From Alphaproteobacteria bacterium (lineage in GTDB: Bacteria > Pseudomonadota > Alphaproteobacteria > Rhizobiales > Devosiaceae), in the NCBI GenBank assembly GCA_024279575.1, contig JAJRRJ010000235.1:1-10185 (forward strand): 10,185 nucleotides of DNA, given 5' to 3'. A program made the translations under genes and the position numbers. The notes under the pieces are model-generated. The model was not told where the DNA came from. It saw only the letters and a program-made list of their open reading frames with translations, and did not search any database. Positions 1 through 6,140 of the stretch are shown here, piece after piece (positions within the stretch are counted from its first letter, which is position 1; each line of letters opens with the position of its first letter).

Positions 1-237
1 CCCCGGCTCAAACCGAACAGCAGTTCCCGCCGCAATATCCAGCCGCATACCCATTGCCGCTTCCCGGTCAAATTCCAGCGCCGAGTTGGTTTCCCCAAAA
101 TGATAATGCGAGCCAACCTGAATTGGCCTGTCGCCGGTATTCGCCACTTGCAACACGATGCTTTGTGTTCCCTGATTGAGGGTAACCTCCCCTTTTGCAG
201 GAAAAATTTCTCCCGGGATCATTTTTCTTTGGTCCAT
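1..237 (-). CDS. ureB: Urease subunit beta (UreB), 3'-truncated by window edge
   Basis: Structural subunit of nickel urease, the cytoplasmic enzyme that hydrolyses urea to ammonia and carbamate. The visible 79 residues begin MDQRKMIPGEIFPAKGE, contain the conserved SHYHFGETN segment (residues 43-51) and FDREAAMGMRLDIAAGTAVRFEPG-type sequence to the edge; family members are usually about 100-110 residues, so the last quarter is outside the window. The ATG at 237 is preceded by a good ribosome-binding site (GAGGG, about six bases upstream). It follows ureA by 23 bases on the same strand, so the two are almost certainly cotranscribed; ureC is expected next, beyond position 1. UreB has no catalytic residues of its own but packs against UreC in the trimeric enzyme. 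No defect is visible in the part present. Confidence 0.97.
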   Translation of the reverse strand, partial: MDQRKMIPGEIFPAKGEVTLNQGTQSIVLQVANTGDRPIQVGSHYHFGETNSALEFDREAAMGMRLDIAAGTAVRFEPG

Positions 238-260
238 TTTTTCCCTCTCTTTATTCCAGT

Positions 261-563
261 CTATCGGATGGGCTGATGAACAGTCACCAACTTGGTGCCA
301 TCGGGAAAAGTGGCCTCCACCTGCACATCGTGAATCATTTCAGCAATCCCCTCCATACATTGATCCCGGCTTATCACCTCTCCCCCAGCTGCCATCAGAT
401 CAGCGACACTTCGCCCATCGCGCGCGCCCTCAATAACGAAGTCTGAAATCAGTGCAATCGCTTCGGGGTGATTGAGTTTCACCCCCCGTTCCAGCCGTGC
501 CCGCGCCACCATTGCCGCCAGTGAAACCAACAATTTGTCTTTTTCTCTTGGTGTCAGATTCAT
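261..563 (-). CDS. ureA: Urease subunit gamma (UreA)
   Basis: Smallest structural subunit of urease, 100 residues, the standard length for separate UreA proteins. Sequence features include the N-terminal LTPREKDKLLVSLAAMVARAR helix region, HPEA at residues 32-35, EGARDGRSV at 45-53, and a C-terminal strand ending with VHQPI, all typical of the family. The ATG at 563 follows a strong Shine-Dalgarno sequence (GGAGG with about seven bases of spacing). The gene lies 22 bases after ureD and 23 bases before ureB. Separate ureA and ureB genes are usual in proteobacteria, in contrast to the fused alpha chain of Helicobacter. UreA helps form the (ABC)3 trimer and does not bind the nickel itself. Confidence 0.98.
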   Translation of the reverse strand: MNLTPREKDKLLVSLAAMVARARLERGVKLNHPEAIALISDFVIEGARDGRSVADLMAAGGEVISRDQCMEGIAEMIHDVQVEATFPDGTKLVTVHQPIR

Positions 564-585
564 TGAACCCCCTCCATTTTCCCTG

Positions 586-1401
586 CTAAACCTGCCAAAC
601 GCGTGGTATATTTTCCCCGCGAAAAGCTACAAGATATTTACCTAAACAGTCTCGCAATTCCTGCCCCTCAGGTGCCAGAAACCGCACCAGCAAAATACCG
701 TTCCACGCCGATGCCGCCGCTTCAATACTTATACCATCCAGAATTCTACGTGCCTGATCCAACCTGTTTTGCGCATCCGGGGCCACATAAAGTAAACTTG
801 CCAGTGCACGTTGCCCCCTAAAAGTGCATTTGGACGCAAAAATATCTTCCAGTTCACCCCTAAGTTGCAATGCATCGGCATAGATCAACTGACCGCCCCG
901 ACGAATGCGCCACCGATCAATCAAATGCGCATCAGTCAGCGTCTCCCCCATCGCCTTGCGACCAAAAACATTGCTTTCTAGTGCCAGCAACCGTGAATTG
1001 CTCTCCATCGTCACATCAAGTGAGCGCCTCAAACTACTATGATCAAACAAAATAGTCTCCTGTGGCAACCACTCACAATAAGCGTTCTCCCCTAAAATCA
1101 ACCGGTTTTCAACACTGGCGACCCCATCGCAGGACCGATAAATCCTTTCAGCCGTTTGGCTGGTCAAACATAATGAAGTATCGTTCTCAAGGGAACATTC
1201 AAAACCAAGATGATCCCCCCCGGTCAGCCCCCCGGCTGTATTTACAAGCACGGCCTGCGGAATATTTCCGTAGGTTTTTGGCAAAATAATTTTAGCACAC
1301 CCCTGTTGAAACAACCGCACCAGCCCTTTTTTGCCAAAACAAATCCTCCCATTGCCAAATGAGCGTTGCAGAGCCGGTTCTGATTGGGCAGTATCAAGCA
1401 T
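586..1401 (-). CDS. ureD: Urease accessory protein UreD (UreH)
   Basis: Cytoplasmic chaperone that binds apo-urease and, with UreF and UreG, delivers nickel to the active site. The 271-residue product is of normal family length. Diagnostic segments are NTAGGLTGGD (residues 54-63), SQTAERIYRS (81-90) and WLPQETILFD (111-120), all of which are hallmarks of UreD. The start is the ATG at 1401; no strong ribosome-binding site is seen before it. It is the first gene of the visible urease operon (ureD-ureA-ureB). The upstream 67 bases separate it from the divergent rsmJ-type gene, so the urease promoter must lie in that interval or inside the neighbouring gene. Several poly-C runs (C7 at 1215-1221, C6 at 1228-1233) occur within the gene but leave the frame intact. 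Confidence 0.96.
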   Translation of the reverse strand: MLDTAQSEPALQRSFGNGRICFGKKGLVRLFQQGCAKIILPKTYGNIPQAVLVNTAGGLTGGDHLGFECSLENDTSLCLTSQTAERIYRSCDGVASVENRLILGENAYCEWLPQETILFDHSSLRRSLDVTMESNSRLLALESNVFGRKAMGETLTDAHLIDRWRIRRGGQLIYADALQLRGELEDIFASKCTFRGQRALASLLYVAPDAQNRLDQARRILDGISIEAAASAWNGILLVRFLAPEGQELRDCLGKYLVAFRGENIPRVWQV

Positions 1402-1414
1402 AATTCACACATTT

Positions 1415-1430
1415 TAATTCGCCTGAATTA
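1415..1430. promoter_or_regulatory. Candidate operator dyad between ureD and rsmJ-type gene
   Basis: The 67-base divergent intergenic interval (1402-1468) holds an exact inverted repeat, TAATTC - GCCT - GAATTA, with 6-base arms and a 4-base centre, ending 39 bases before the rsmJ-type start and lying 14 bases upstream of ureD. Its place between divergent genes fits a transcription-factor site, but such a short AT-rich dyad can arise by chance. No convincing -35/-10 pair was identified in the interval. Confidence 0.2.
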
Positions 1431-1468
1431 GAATTACCAGATTCTGCCCCGGATGCGACAAAAACAAA

Positions 1469-2077
1469 ATGCCGAGCAAGACGAGAGAGCTAAAGGTTGA
1501 TTTTTTAGGCGGCGCCGTTGGACATCGCTTGCGCTTTGGTGGTGGGCGCGGTCAAGCACTCCCCAGAGCCATAGGCATGAAAGGTGGCAACACACCGCAC
1601 ATTGTTGACGCCACCGCGGGTCTGGGGCGTGACGCATTTCTGCTGGCATCCCTTGGCGCAACTGTAACGCTAATTGAACGGTCGGAAAAAATGCATGCCC
1701 TCTTACAAGAGGGCATGAATGCAGCACGCGCACAAAACGATGAAATTGGCCTGATTATCTCCCGTATGACGCTAATATTTGGCGATGCAAAAGATATTTT
1801 ACCCGACCTTAACCCCGAAATAATTCTGATCGACCCGATGCACCCCCCCCGCAAAGACTCAGCATTGGTTAAACGCGCACTTCGCCAGGTGCGCGAAATT
1901 GTCGGCACCGACGATGATGCGCCCCAGTTGATAAAAACAGCATTGCAATGCGCCCGAAAACGCGTTGTTCTCAAGTGGCCTCAAAAGGCAGACTCAATGC
2001 CAATTTCCATCAAACCCTCCCATCAAATAACCGGAAAATCCACTCGATACGATGTTTTTATGATCCCCGCTTCCTGA
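1469..2077 (+). CDS. rsmJ: RsmJ-type 16S rRNA guanine-N2 methyltransferase, short N-terminus
   Basis: Predicted class I SAM-dependent methyltransferase of the RsmJ (YhiQ) family, which in E. coli methylates N2 of G1516 in 16S rRNA. Family landmarks are VDFLGGAVGHRLRFGGGRG (residues 10-28), the SAM-binding DATAGLGRDAF (47-57), acidic E70 after the second strand, the catalytic-type DPMHPP (122-127; DPMFP-like in E. coli), SALVKR, and ARKRVVLKWP. At 202 residues it is about 50 shorter than E. coli RsmJ as I remember it; the missing part precedes the VDF segment. An in-frame TGA at 1424 prevents extension beyond a few rare-codon starts, so the short form is real in this sequence. The core domain is complete. 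The stop lies 21 bases before cysQ, suggesting cotranscription. A C8 run sits at 1843-1850. Family assignment is confident; the exact methylation site is inferred. Confidence 0.85.
   Translation: MPSKTRELKVDFLGGAVGHRLRFGGGRGQALPRAIGMKGGNTPHIVDATAGLGRDAFLLASLGATVTLIERSEKMHALLQEGMNAARAQNDEIGLIISRMTLIFGDAKDILPDLNPEIILIDPMHPPRKDSALVKRALRQVREIVGTDDDAPQLIKTALQCARKRVVLKWPQKADSMPISIKPSHQITGKSTRYDVFMIPAS
1694..1717. repeat. Perfect inverted repeat inside rsmJ-type gene
   Basis: CATGCCCTCTT and its exact complement AAGAGGGCATG flank a 2-base centre (AC), giving an 11-base-arm dyad over 24 bases. As RNA it would fold with an 8-9 pair stem and a small loop. After one mismatch the pairing resumes for two more bases outward (1691-1692 with 1719-1720). 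It lies wholly within coding sequence for KMHALLQEGMNA. There is no U-tract after it, so it does not look like an intrinsic terminator. Confidence 0.6.
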
Positions 2078-2098
2078 GCAAAAAGTCAAAGCCATCAA

Positions 2099-2911
2099 AT
2101 GTCCAACGAAACCGAAATAATTATTGAGACAATGCAAACCGCAGCCCTTGCCGCAGGGGAAGCTATTCTTCAAATATATCATCAACAATTTACTGCCACG
2201 CAAAAAGCCGATGGCACTCCGGTTACAGATGCCGATCAGCAAGCCGAAAAGATAATTTTGGACTATCTTGCGCCACTTGATATTCCAGTGCTTGCAGAAG
2301 AAAGCGTTGCTGAAGGAAAAATTCCAGAATTGGGGGACAGGTTTTTTGTTGTCGACCCACTCGATGGCACGAAAGAGTTCATCAACAAAAACCATCAATT
2401 CACCGTCAACATTGCCTTGGTTGAGAACAATCGCCCCACATGCGGCATCGTCACCGCACCTGCCCTGAACAAGGGGTATATCGGCTCAGAAAATGGCGCA
2501 TTTGGCTTCCACATTATCAATGGCGACATGGGCGAAAAAACCGCACTTGCCGTCAAAACCGGCGCCAAAATAAGCATGCTCATCTCACGCTCCCACGCCG
2601 ACCCGCGCCTCACCGACCTGCGCGAAATGCTCAACAACCCTGAGTGCATGAACGTGGGATCGTCGTTAAAAATGTGCCTGCTGGCCTGTGGCAAAGCAAA
2701 TCTCTATCCTCGTTTCAGCCCAACTTGCGAATGGGATATTGCCGCCGGCCAAGCTGTTCTTGAAGCGGCAGGCGGCACAATATTGGCGGCAAACGGAGGG
2801 CAACTATCCTACGGGAAAAAACAAAATGGATTTCGCCATCCACCATTTGTCGCCGCCAGCACTCGGGAACTGGCACTCAGGACATGTAAACTAATCAACG
2901 CGCAAATTTGA
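2099..2911 (+). CDS. cysQ: 3'(2'),5'-bisphosphate nucleotidase CysQ
   Basis: Predicted Mg-dependent, Li-sensitive phosphatase that removes the 3'-phosphate from 3'-phosphoadenosine 5'-phosphate (PAP), recycling the by-product of sulfate assimilation and of 4'-phosphopantetheine or sulfate transfer. The 270-residue protein has the inositol-monophosphatase superfamily signature: PVTDAD at residues 41-46, metal ligands in LAEES (65-69), DPLDGTKEF (86-94) and WDIAAGQAVLEAAGG (212-226). The KEF that follows DPLDGT, together with GSSLKMCLLACGKANLYPR (187-205), points to the CysQ branch rather than a SuhB-type inositol monophosphatase. The start is the ATG at 2099, with no clear Shine-Dalgarno sequence. 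It follows the rsmJ-type gene by 21 bases on the same strand. No sulfate-assimilation genes are in view. Confidence 0.93.
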   Translation: MSNETEIIIETMQTAALAAGEAILQIYHQQFTATQKADGTPVTDADQQAEKIILDYLAPLDIPVLAEESVAEGKIPELGDRFFVVDPLDGTKEFINKNHQFTVNIALVENNRPTCGIVTAPALNKGYIGSENGAFGFHIINGDMGEKTALAVKTGAKISMLISRSHADPRLTDLREMLNNPECMNVGSSLKMCLLACGKANLYPRFSPTCEWDIAAGQAVLEAAGGTILAANGGQLSYGKKQNGFRHPPFVAASTRELALRTCKLINAQI

Positions 2912-2934
2912 CAGATATTTGCGGAAGTCGCAAA
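2901..2934 (+). terminator. Overlapping hairpins at the 3' end of cysQ, weak terminator candidate
   Basis: CGCAAAT (2901-2907, overlapping the last codons of cysQ), ATTTGCG (2917-2923) and CGCAAA (2929-2934) can form two mutually exclusive stems: 7 pairs with a 9-base loop or 6 pairs with a 5-base loop. The site lies in the 76-base gap between convergent genes, where a terminator is expected. There is no T-run after the stem, so factor-independent termination is doubtful. Confidence 0.3.
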
Positions 2935-2987
2935 GGTCTGTGTTCGCGCCTGACAAGCAATAATTTACAATTAATCAGCTCAAGTTC

Positions 2988-3995
2988 TCAAACTTTTGCC
3001 CCTGCCATGCGAGAAAGAAAATATAGGATAACGCCAATCGACACCGCCGCAATCAGTCCGGCCCATAAAGGCTGAAAAAGTGACATAACAGCAGCACCCA
3101 ATAATACAATATTTGTCAGGATTACCCGCACAACTACCCGGTCATGCCCCTGCGATGCACTTGAAGCGCGTTGATAAAAATGGGTGCGGTGGGGGTGCCA
3201 GAATTCTTCTCCCCGAACCATGCGCCTTAATATCGTAATTGTGGCATCAGCGACAAAATACGAAGGTAAAATGAGCGCCGCCACCCAGTTTCCGGCAAGG
3301 GATAACTGGATGAGCAGAAACCCCAGCAGAAACCCCAGCGGCACTGACCCAAGGTCCCCCAGCATTATGCGTGCCTTGTGCCAGTTCCATGGCAGAAACC
3401 CCAAAGCTGCACCCGATATGAGCACTGCCAGTAAATTCCACTCAGGTCCAAGCCCCACCAGCACCCCGATGACAACGACCCCGAATGCAACAAAAACAGT
3501 TTCAACACCGGCCAGCCCGTCAATACCGTCCATAAAATTGAAAAGGTTAATAAACCAAAGCCAAAAGAACCCCGCCAACACCCTGTCTGCCAACAATGGA
3601 AACTCAAACGGGAGAACTCTCTGCTCCCCAGGCAATACAAACAGGCAAACTCCAACCACACCGATATGAACCACAAAACGCAAACCAGAAGGCAGATTAT
3701 TCAGGTCATCAAACCAGGAAACCACCGCAAGAACCAGCACACTTACAAGAACAACCAATTGGATTTGGGACATTGGCAAACTAAGGACACCCCAGGTTAG
3801 CAGCGAAACCAGAATTATCGAAATCCCCCCCCCAAATGCAAGCTGCCCCACGTGAGAGCTTCGGGAGTTCGCCTTTGCAGTCCAACCAAATCGCAAGGCC
3901 AGCGACAATACAATCCGGGTCAACAGCCAACTGCAAACCAACGCCCCAAAAAACATCAGGCCTAAAAAATAAAACTGTGCAGAATACTCAATCAT
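2988..3995 (-). CDS. Polyprenyl-phosphate sugar-1-phosphate transferase, WecA/WbpL-like
   Basis: Integral-membrane enzyme of the MraY/WecA superfamily. These enzymes start O-antigen or other glycan assembly by moving a HexNAc-1-phosphate from a UDP-sugar to undecaprenyl phosphate at the inner membrane. The 335 residues form about ten hydrophobic helices with the family's cytoplasmic motifs: SRSSHVGQLAFGGGI (44-58), the metal-binding WFDDLNNLP (94-102), NLFNFMDGIDGLAG (150-163), LGDLGS (212-217) and HPHRTHFYQR (267-276). The HRxHxYQR form of the last motif resembles WbpL, which uses UDP-FucNAc or UDP-QuiNAc, more than WecA; the substrate is an inference. I prefer the ATG at 3995, which leaves a normal short lead to helix 1. 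A TTG at 4025 would add ten hydrophobic residues. The GGG motif is written with nine consecutive G bases (3825-3833 complement). It diverges from the dehydratase gene and converges on cysQ. Confidence 0.92.
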   Translation of the reverse strand: MIEYSAQFYFLGLMFFGALVCSWLLTRIVLSLALRFGWTAKANSRSSHVGQLAFGGGISIILVSLLTWGVLSLPMSQIQLVVLVSVLVLAVVSWFDDLNNLPSGLRFVVHIGVVGVCLFVLPGEQRVLPFEFPLLADRVLAGFFWLWFINLFNFMDGIDGLAGVETVFVAFGVVVIGVLVGLGPEWNLLAVLISGAALGFLPWNWHKARIMLGDLGSVPLGFLLGFLLIQLSLAGNWVAALILPSYFVADATITILRRMVRGEEFWHPHRTHFYQRASSASQGHDRVVVRVILTNIVLLGAAVMSLFQPLWAGLIAAVSIGVILYFLSRMAGAKV

Positions 3996-4066
3996 AACTA
4001 AAATGCTTAAAACCAAAAAACCCAAGGGTATGCTGTCTTAGTCCGGGCAGCTCCCCGGGGCAACAA

Positions 4067-4084
4067 GCAGTTAAGTCAAACTGC
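4067..4084. promoter_or_regulatory. Candidate operator dyad in divergent polysaccharide promoter region
   Basis: The 106-base interval between the divergent transferase and dehydratase genes holds an exact inverted repeat, GCAGTT - AAGTCA - AACTGC, ending 17 bases before the dehydratase ATG. A self-complementary CCCCGGGG lies nearby at 4053-4060. A position this close to the start would suit a repressor site or a leader hairpin. I could not identify a persuasive promoter by eye. Both signals are short and may be chance. Confidence 0.22.
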
Positions 4085-4101
4085 AGCTTTCATCACTTCC
4101 A

Positions 4102-6042
4102 ATGATTGTCTATAACACCCTTATGATCGATTTTTTACGCAGAACAATAGTGAAACTTCCGCGCTTCTTAAAGCGCGTTATTTTGATGGGCTTTGATTTT
4201 GTAGTGCTCATTTTTGCAGTGTGGGCCGCCTATTCATTGCGCCTCAATACACTTGTAATACCTGATTTCACACAAACGCTGGTTATGATTCTGGCCCCCC
4301 TCACAGCAATCCCGGTGTTCATCCGCTTCGGACTATATCGCTCGATTATCAGATATTTGCCAGATCGCGCATTTTGGACCATTGCCAACGCCGTTCTAAT
4401 CGCAACGCTTTTGTGGGTAGGTACCCTGTTTGCGTTAGAAATTTCACGCGTAGGTGTAGTGCCACGCTCCCTGCCACTGATTTATGGCATTCTGGCAATT
4501 TTGATAATTGGCGGCAGTAGGTTTCTGGCCAAGCTGCTTCTTTGGACTCCGGTTAAAAACAGCATTTCCGGGCAGGTTTTAATTTATGGGGCCGGAGCTG
4601 CCGGCGCTCAACTGGCCGATGCCCTGCACGAACAGGGCAAAAAATACGTTGCCGGGTTCCTTGATGACGATACCGCCCTGCATGGGCGTGACATTGGGGG
4701 CATTCGGGTATATCCGCCTGCGCACCTGAACCGTTTGATCGACACCATGGGAATTAAAGAAGTAATTCTATCCATGCCCTCCATTTCGTCAGCCAAACGA
4801 CAGAAAATAATTTCCGAATTATCCTATCATAAAATCAAAATCCGCGCCCTGCCCGCCCTGACGGACTTGGCATCTGGGCGCTACTTGATTTCGCAAGTAC
4901 GCGAGATAGACATTAATGATATTTTGGGACGATCTTCAATTCCAGCGGACCCTGAACTATTGCAAAAAATGATTGAAGGTCGTTCGATCCTTGTCTCTGG
5001 TGCTGGCGGCTCAATCGGCTCAGAATTATGCAAACTCATCATTAACTGGAACCCGCGCAAACTCATGTTGCTTGAAGCAAACGAGTTTGCTTTGTACCAA
5101 CTTGAACGCACACTGAAAATGCATAGTGACCTGCCCATCGTTCCGGTATTGGGATCCGTGACTGATTCTGCATTGGTTGCGCGGGTATTTCGTCAAGAGG
5201 CAGTGCAAGTGGTTTTCCACGCAGCAGCCCATAAGCATGTGCCGTTGGTGGAAGCCAATGTTCTTGAAGGGGTACGCAACAATATTTTCGGTACTCAAAA
5301 TATTGCAAAACTGGCATTTGAGGCTGAAGTTGAAAATTTTGTTTTGATTTCAACTGACAAAGCTGTGCGCCCCACCAACATAATGGGTGCAACAAAGCGC
5401 TGGGCTGAATTAATTGTGCGCTCATTTGCAGATCAGGCACAAGCTCAACAATCCGGTCAGAAATTCTGCGCCGTACGTTTTGGTAATGTTTTAGGTTCTA
5501 ACGGCTCAGTTGTCCCCCTGTTTAAGGAACAAATCAGCCGTGGGGGGCCCCTCACCATTACGGATGAGCGTATGACCCGGTATTTCATGTCAATTCATGA
5601 AGCGGCGGAATTAATTGTTCAGGCGGGTGCCTTGTCCAAAGGGGGAGATATTTTTATCCTGGAAATGGGCGAACCGGTTCGCATCCGAGACCTTGCCCAG
5701 AACATGATACGTCTGGCGGGGGTAAGTATTCAGAACAATGAAAACCCCGGGGGTGATATTGCCATTACAACCATTGGCGCTCGCCCGGGTGAAAAAATCC
5801 ATGAAGAATTGTTCTATGACCCCAAAAATGCCAAGCCGACCCGTCGGCCAAAAATACTGCGCGCTCCACAAAAACAGCGTTCAAACATCAACATAGAAGA
5901 TGAACTGCAACACTTGCATGAGTTTTATAGAAATCAAGATGAGCCCAATGTCAGAAAATTACTGTTTGCACTCATCAATGATGAAACCCGGCAAAATAAA
6001 GTCATATCGCTGGATGTTGTACCTAAATCCAGCACCAGTTGA
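4102..6042 (+). CDS. Membrane-anchored nucleotide-sugar 4,6-dehydratase, WbpM/FlaA1/PglF family
   Basis: Long-form polysaccharide dehydratase (CapD/WbpM type, 646 residues, normal for the family). It is expected to convert a UDP-HexNAc, most likely UDP-GlcNAc, to the 4-keto-6-deoxy sugar that leads to QuiNAc, FucNAc, bacillosamine-like and related residues. Residues 25-145 hold about four membrane helices. A first Rossmann-like domain carries GAGAAG (163-168). The catalytic extended SDR domain carries the NAD(P)-binding GAGGSIG (300-306), HAAAHKHVPLVE (373-384), STDKAVRPTNIMGATK (417-432) and RFGNVLGSNGSVVPLF (459-474). The usual YxxxK is MxxxK (M428, K432), as in characterised WbpM/FlaA1-type enzymes. 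The start at 4102 is uncertain; a second ATG at 4123 would remove seven residues. Pairing with the divergent WbpL-like gene resembles O-antigen loci. Whether it is a 5-inverting or 5-retaining enzyme cannot be told here. Confidence 0.95.
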   Translation: MIVYNTLMIDFLRRTIVKLPRFLKRVILMGFDFVVLIFAVWAAYSLRLNTLVIPDFTQTLVMILAPLTAIPVFIRFGLYRSIIRYLPDRAFWTIANAVLIATLLWVGTLFALEISRVGVVPRSLPLIYGILAILIIGGSRFLAKLLLWTPVKNSISGQVLIYGAGAAGAQLADALHEQGKKYVAGFLDDDTALHGRDIGGIRVYPPAHLNRLIDTMGIKEVILSMPSISSAKRQKIISELSYHKIKIRALPALTDLASGRYLISQVREIDINDILGRSSIPADPELLQKMIEGRSILVSGAGGSIGSELCKLIINWNPRKLMLLEANEFALYQLERTLKMHSDLPIVPVLGSVTDSALVARVFRQEAVQVVFHAAAHKHVPLVEANVLEGVRNNIFGTQNIAKLAFEAEVENFVLISTDKAVRPTNIMGATKRWAELIVRSFADQAQAQQSGQKFCAVRFGNVLGSNGSVVPLFKEQISRGGPLTITDERMTRYFMSIHEAAELIVQAGALSKGGDIFILEMGEPVRIRDLAQNMIRLAGVSIQNNENPGGDIAITTIGARPGEKIHEELFYDPKNAKPTRRPKILRAPQKQRSNINIEDELQHLHEFYRNQDEPNVRKLLFALINDETRQNKVISLDVVPKSSTS

Positions 6043-6140
6043 TCAATTTGAACCTGAATTCACCAATCTAGGTTTTTAACCGAATTAATAACAAAATGTT
6101 GCGTAACAGTGCTCCGACAAAGACTTGAGAAAAATCAAGG

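Noticed and set aside
1276..1339. TTTTGGCAAAA (1276-1286) and its complement TTTTGCCAAAA (1329-1339), an 11-base inverted pair
   Set aside because: Both lie in ureD coding sequence at Lys/Phe-rich positions, 42 bases apart. They are low complexity, so coincidence is the simplest explanation.
1552..1974. Open frame of 140 codons on the minus strand
   Set aside because: Antisense shadow of the rsmJ-type gene, with no domain and an Arg/Ser-rich composition.
1994..2398. Open frame of 134 codons on the minus strand
   Set aside because: Overlaps the end of the rsmJ-type gene and the first part of cysQ on the other strand. The conserved CysQ motifs show which strand codes.
3184..3669. Open frame of 161 codons on the plus strand
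   Set aside because: Antisense to the membrane transferase gene. The product is Ser/Pro/Asn-rich, as expected for the complement of hydrophobic-helix codons.
6051..6080. AACCT...AGGTT followed by TTTTT after the dehydratase gene, as an intrinsic terminator
   Set aside because: A five-pair stem with a 14-base loop is unlikely to terminate transcription, and the next gene is on the same strand and could be cotranscribed.
6124..6139. Short hairpin CTTGA-GAAAAA-TCAAG just before the GTG start of the fusion gene
   Set aside because: Only five pairs, and the true start may be the ATG at 6186. Too weak to call a translational control element.
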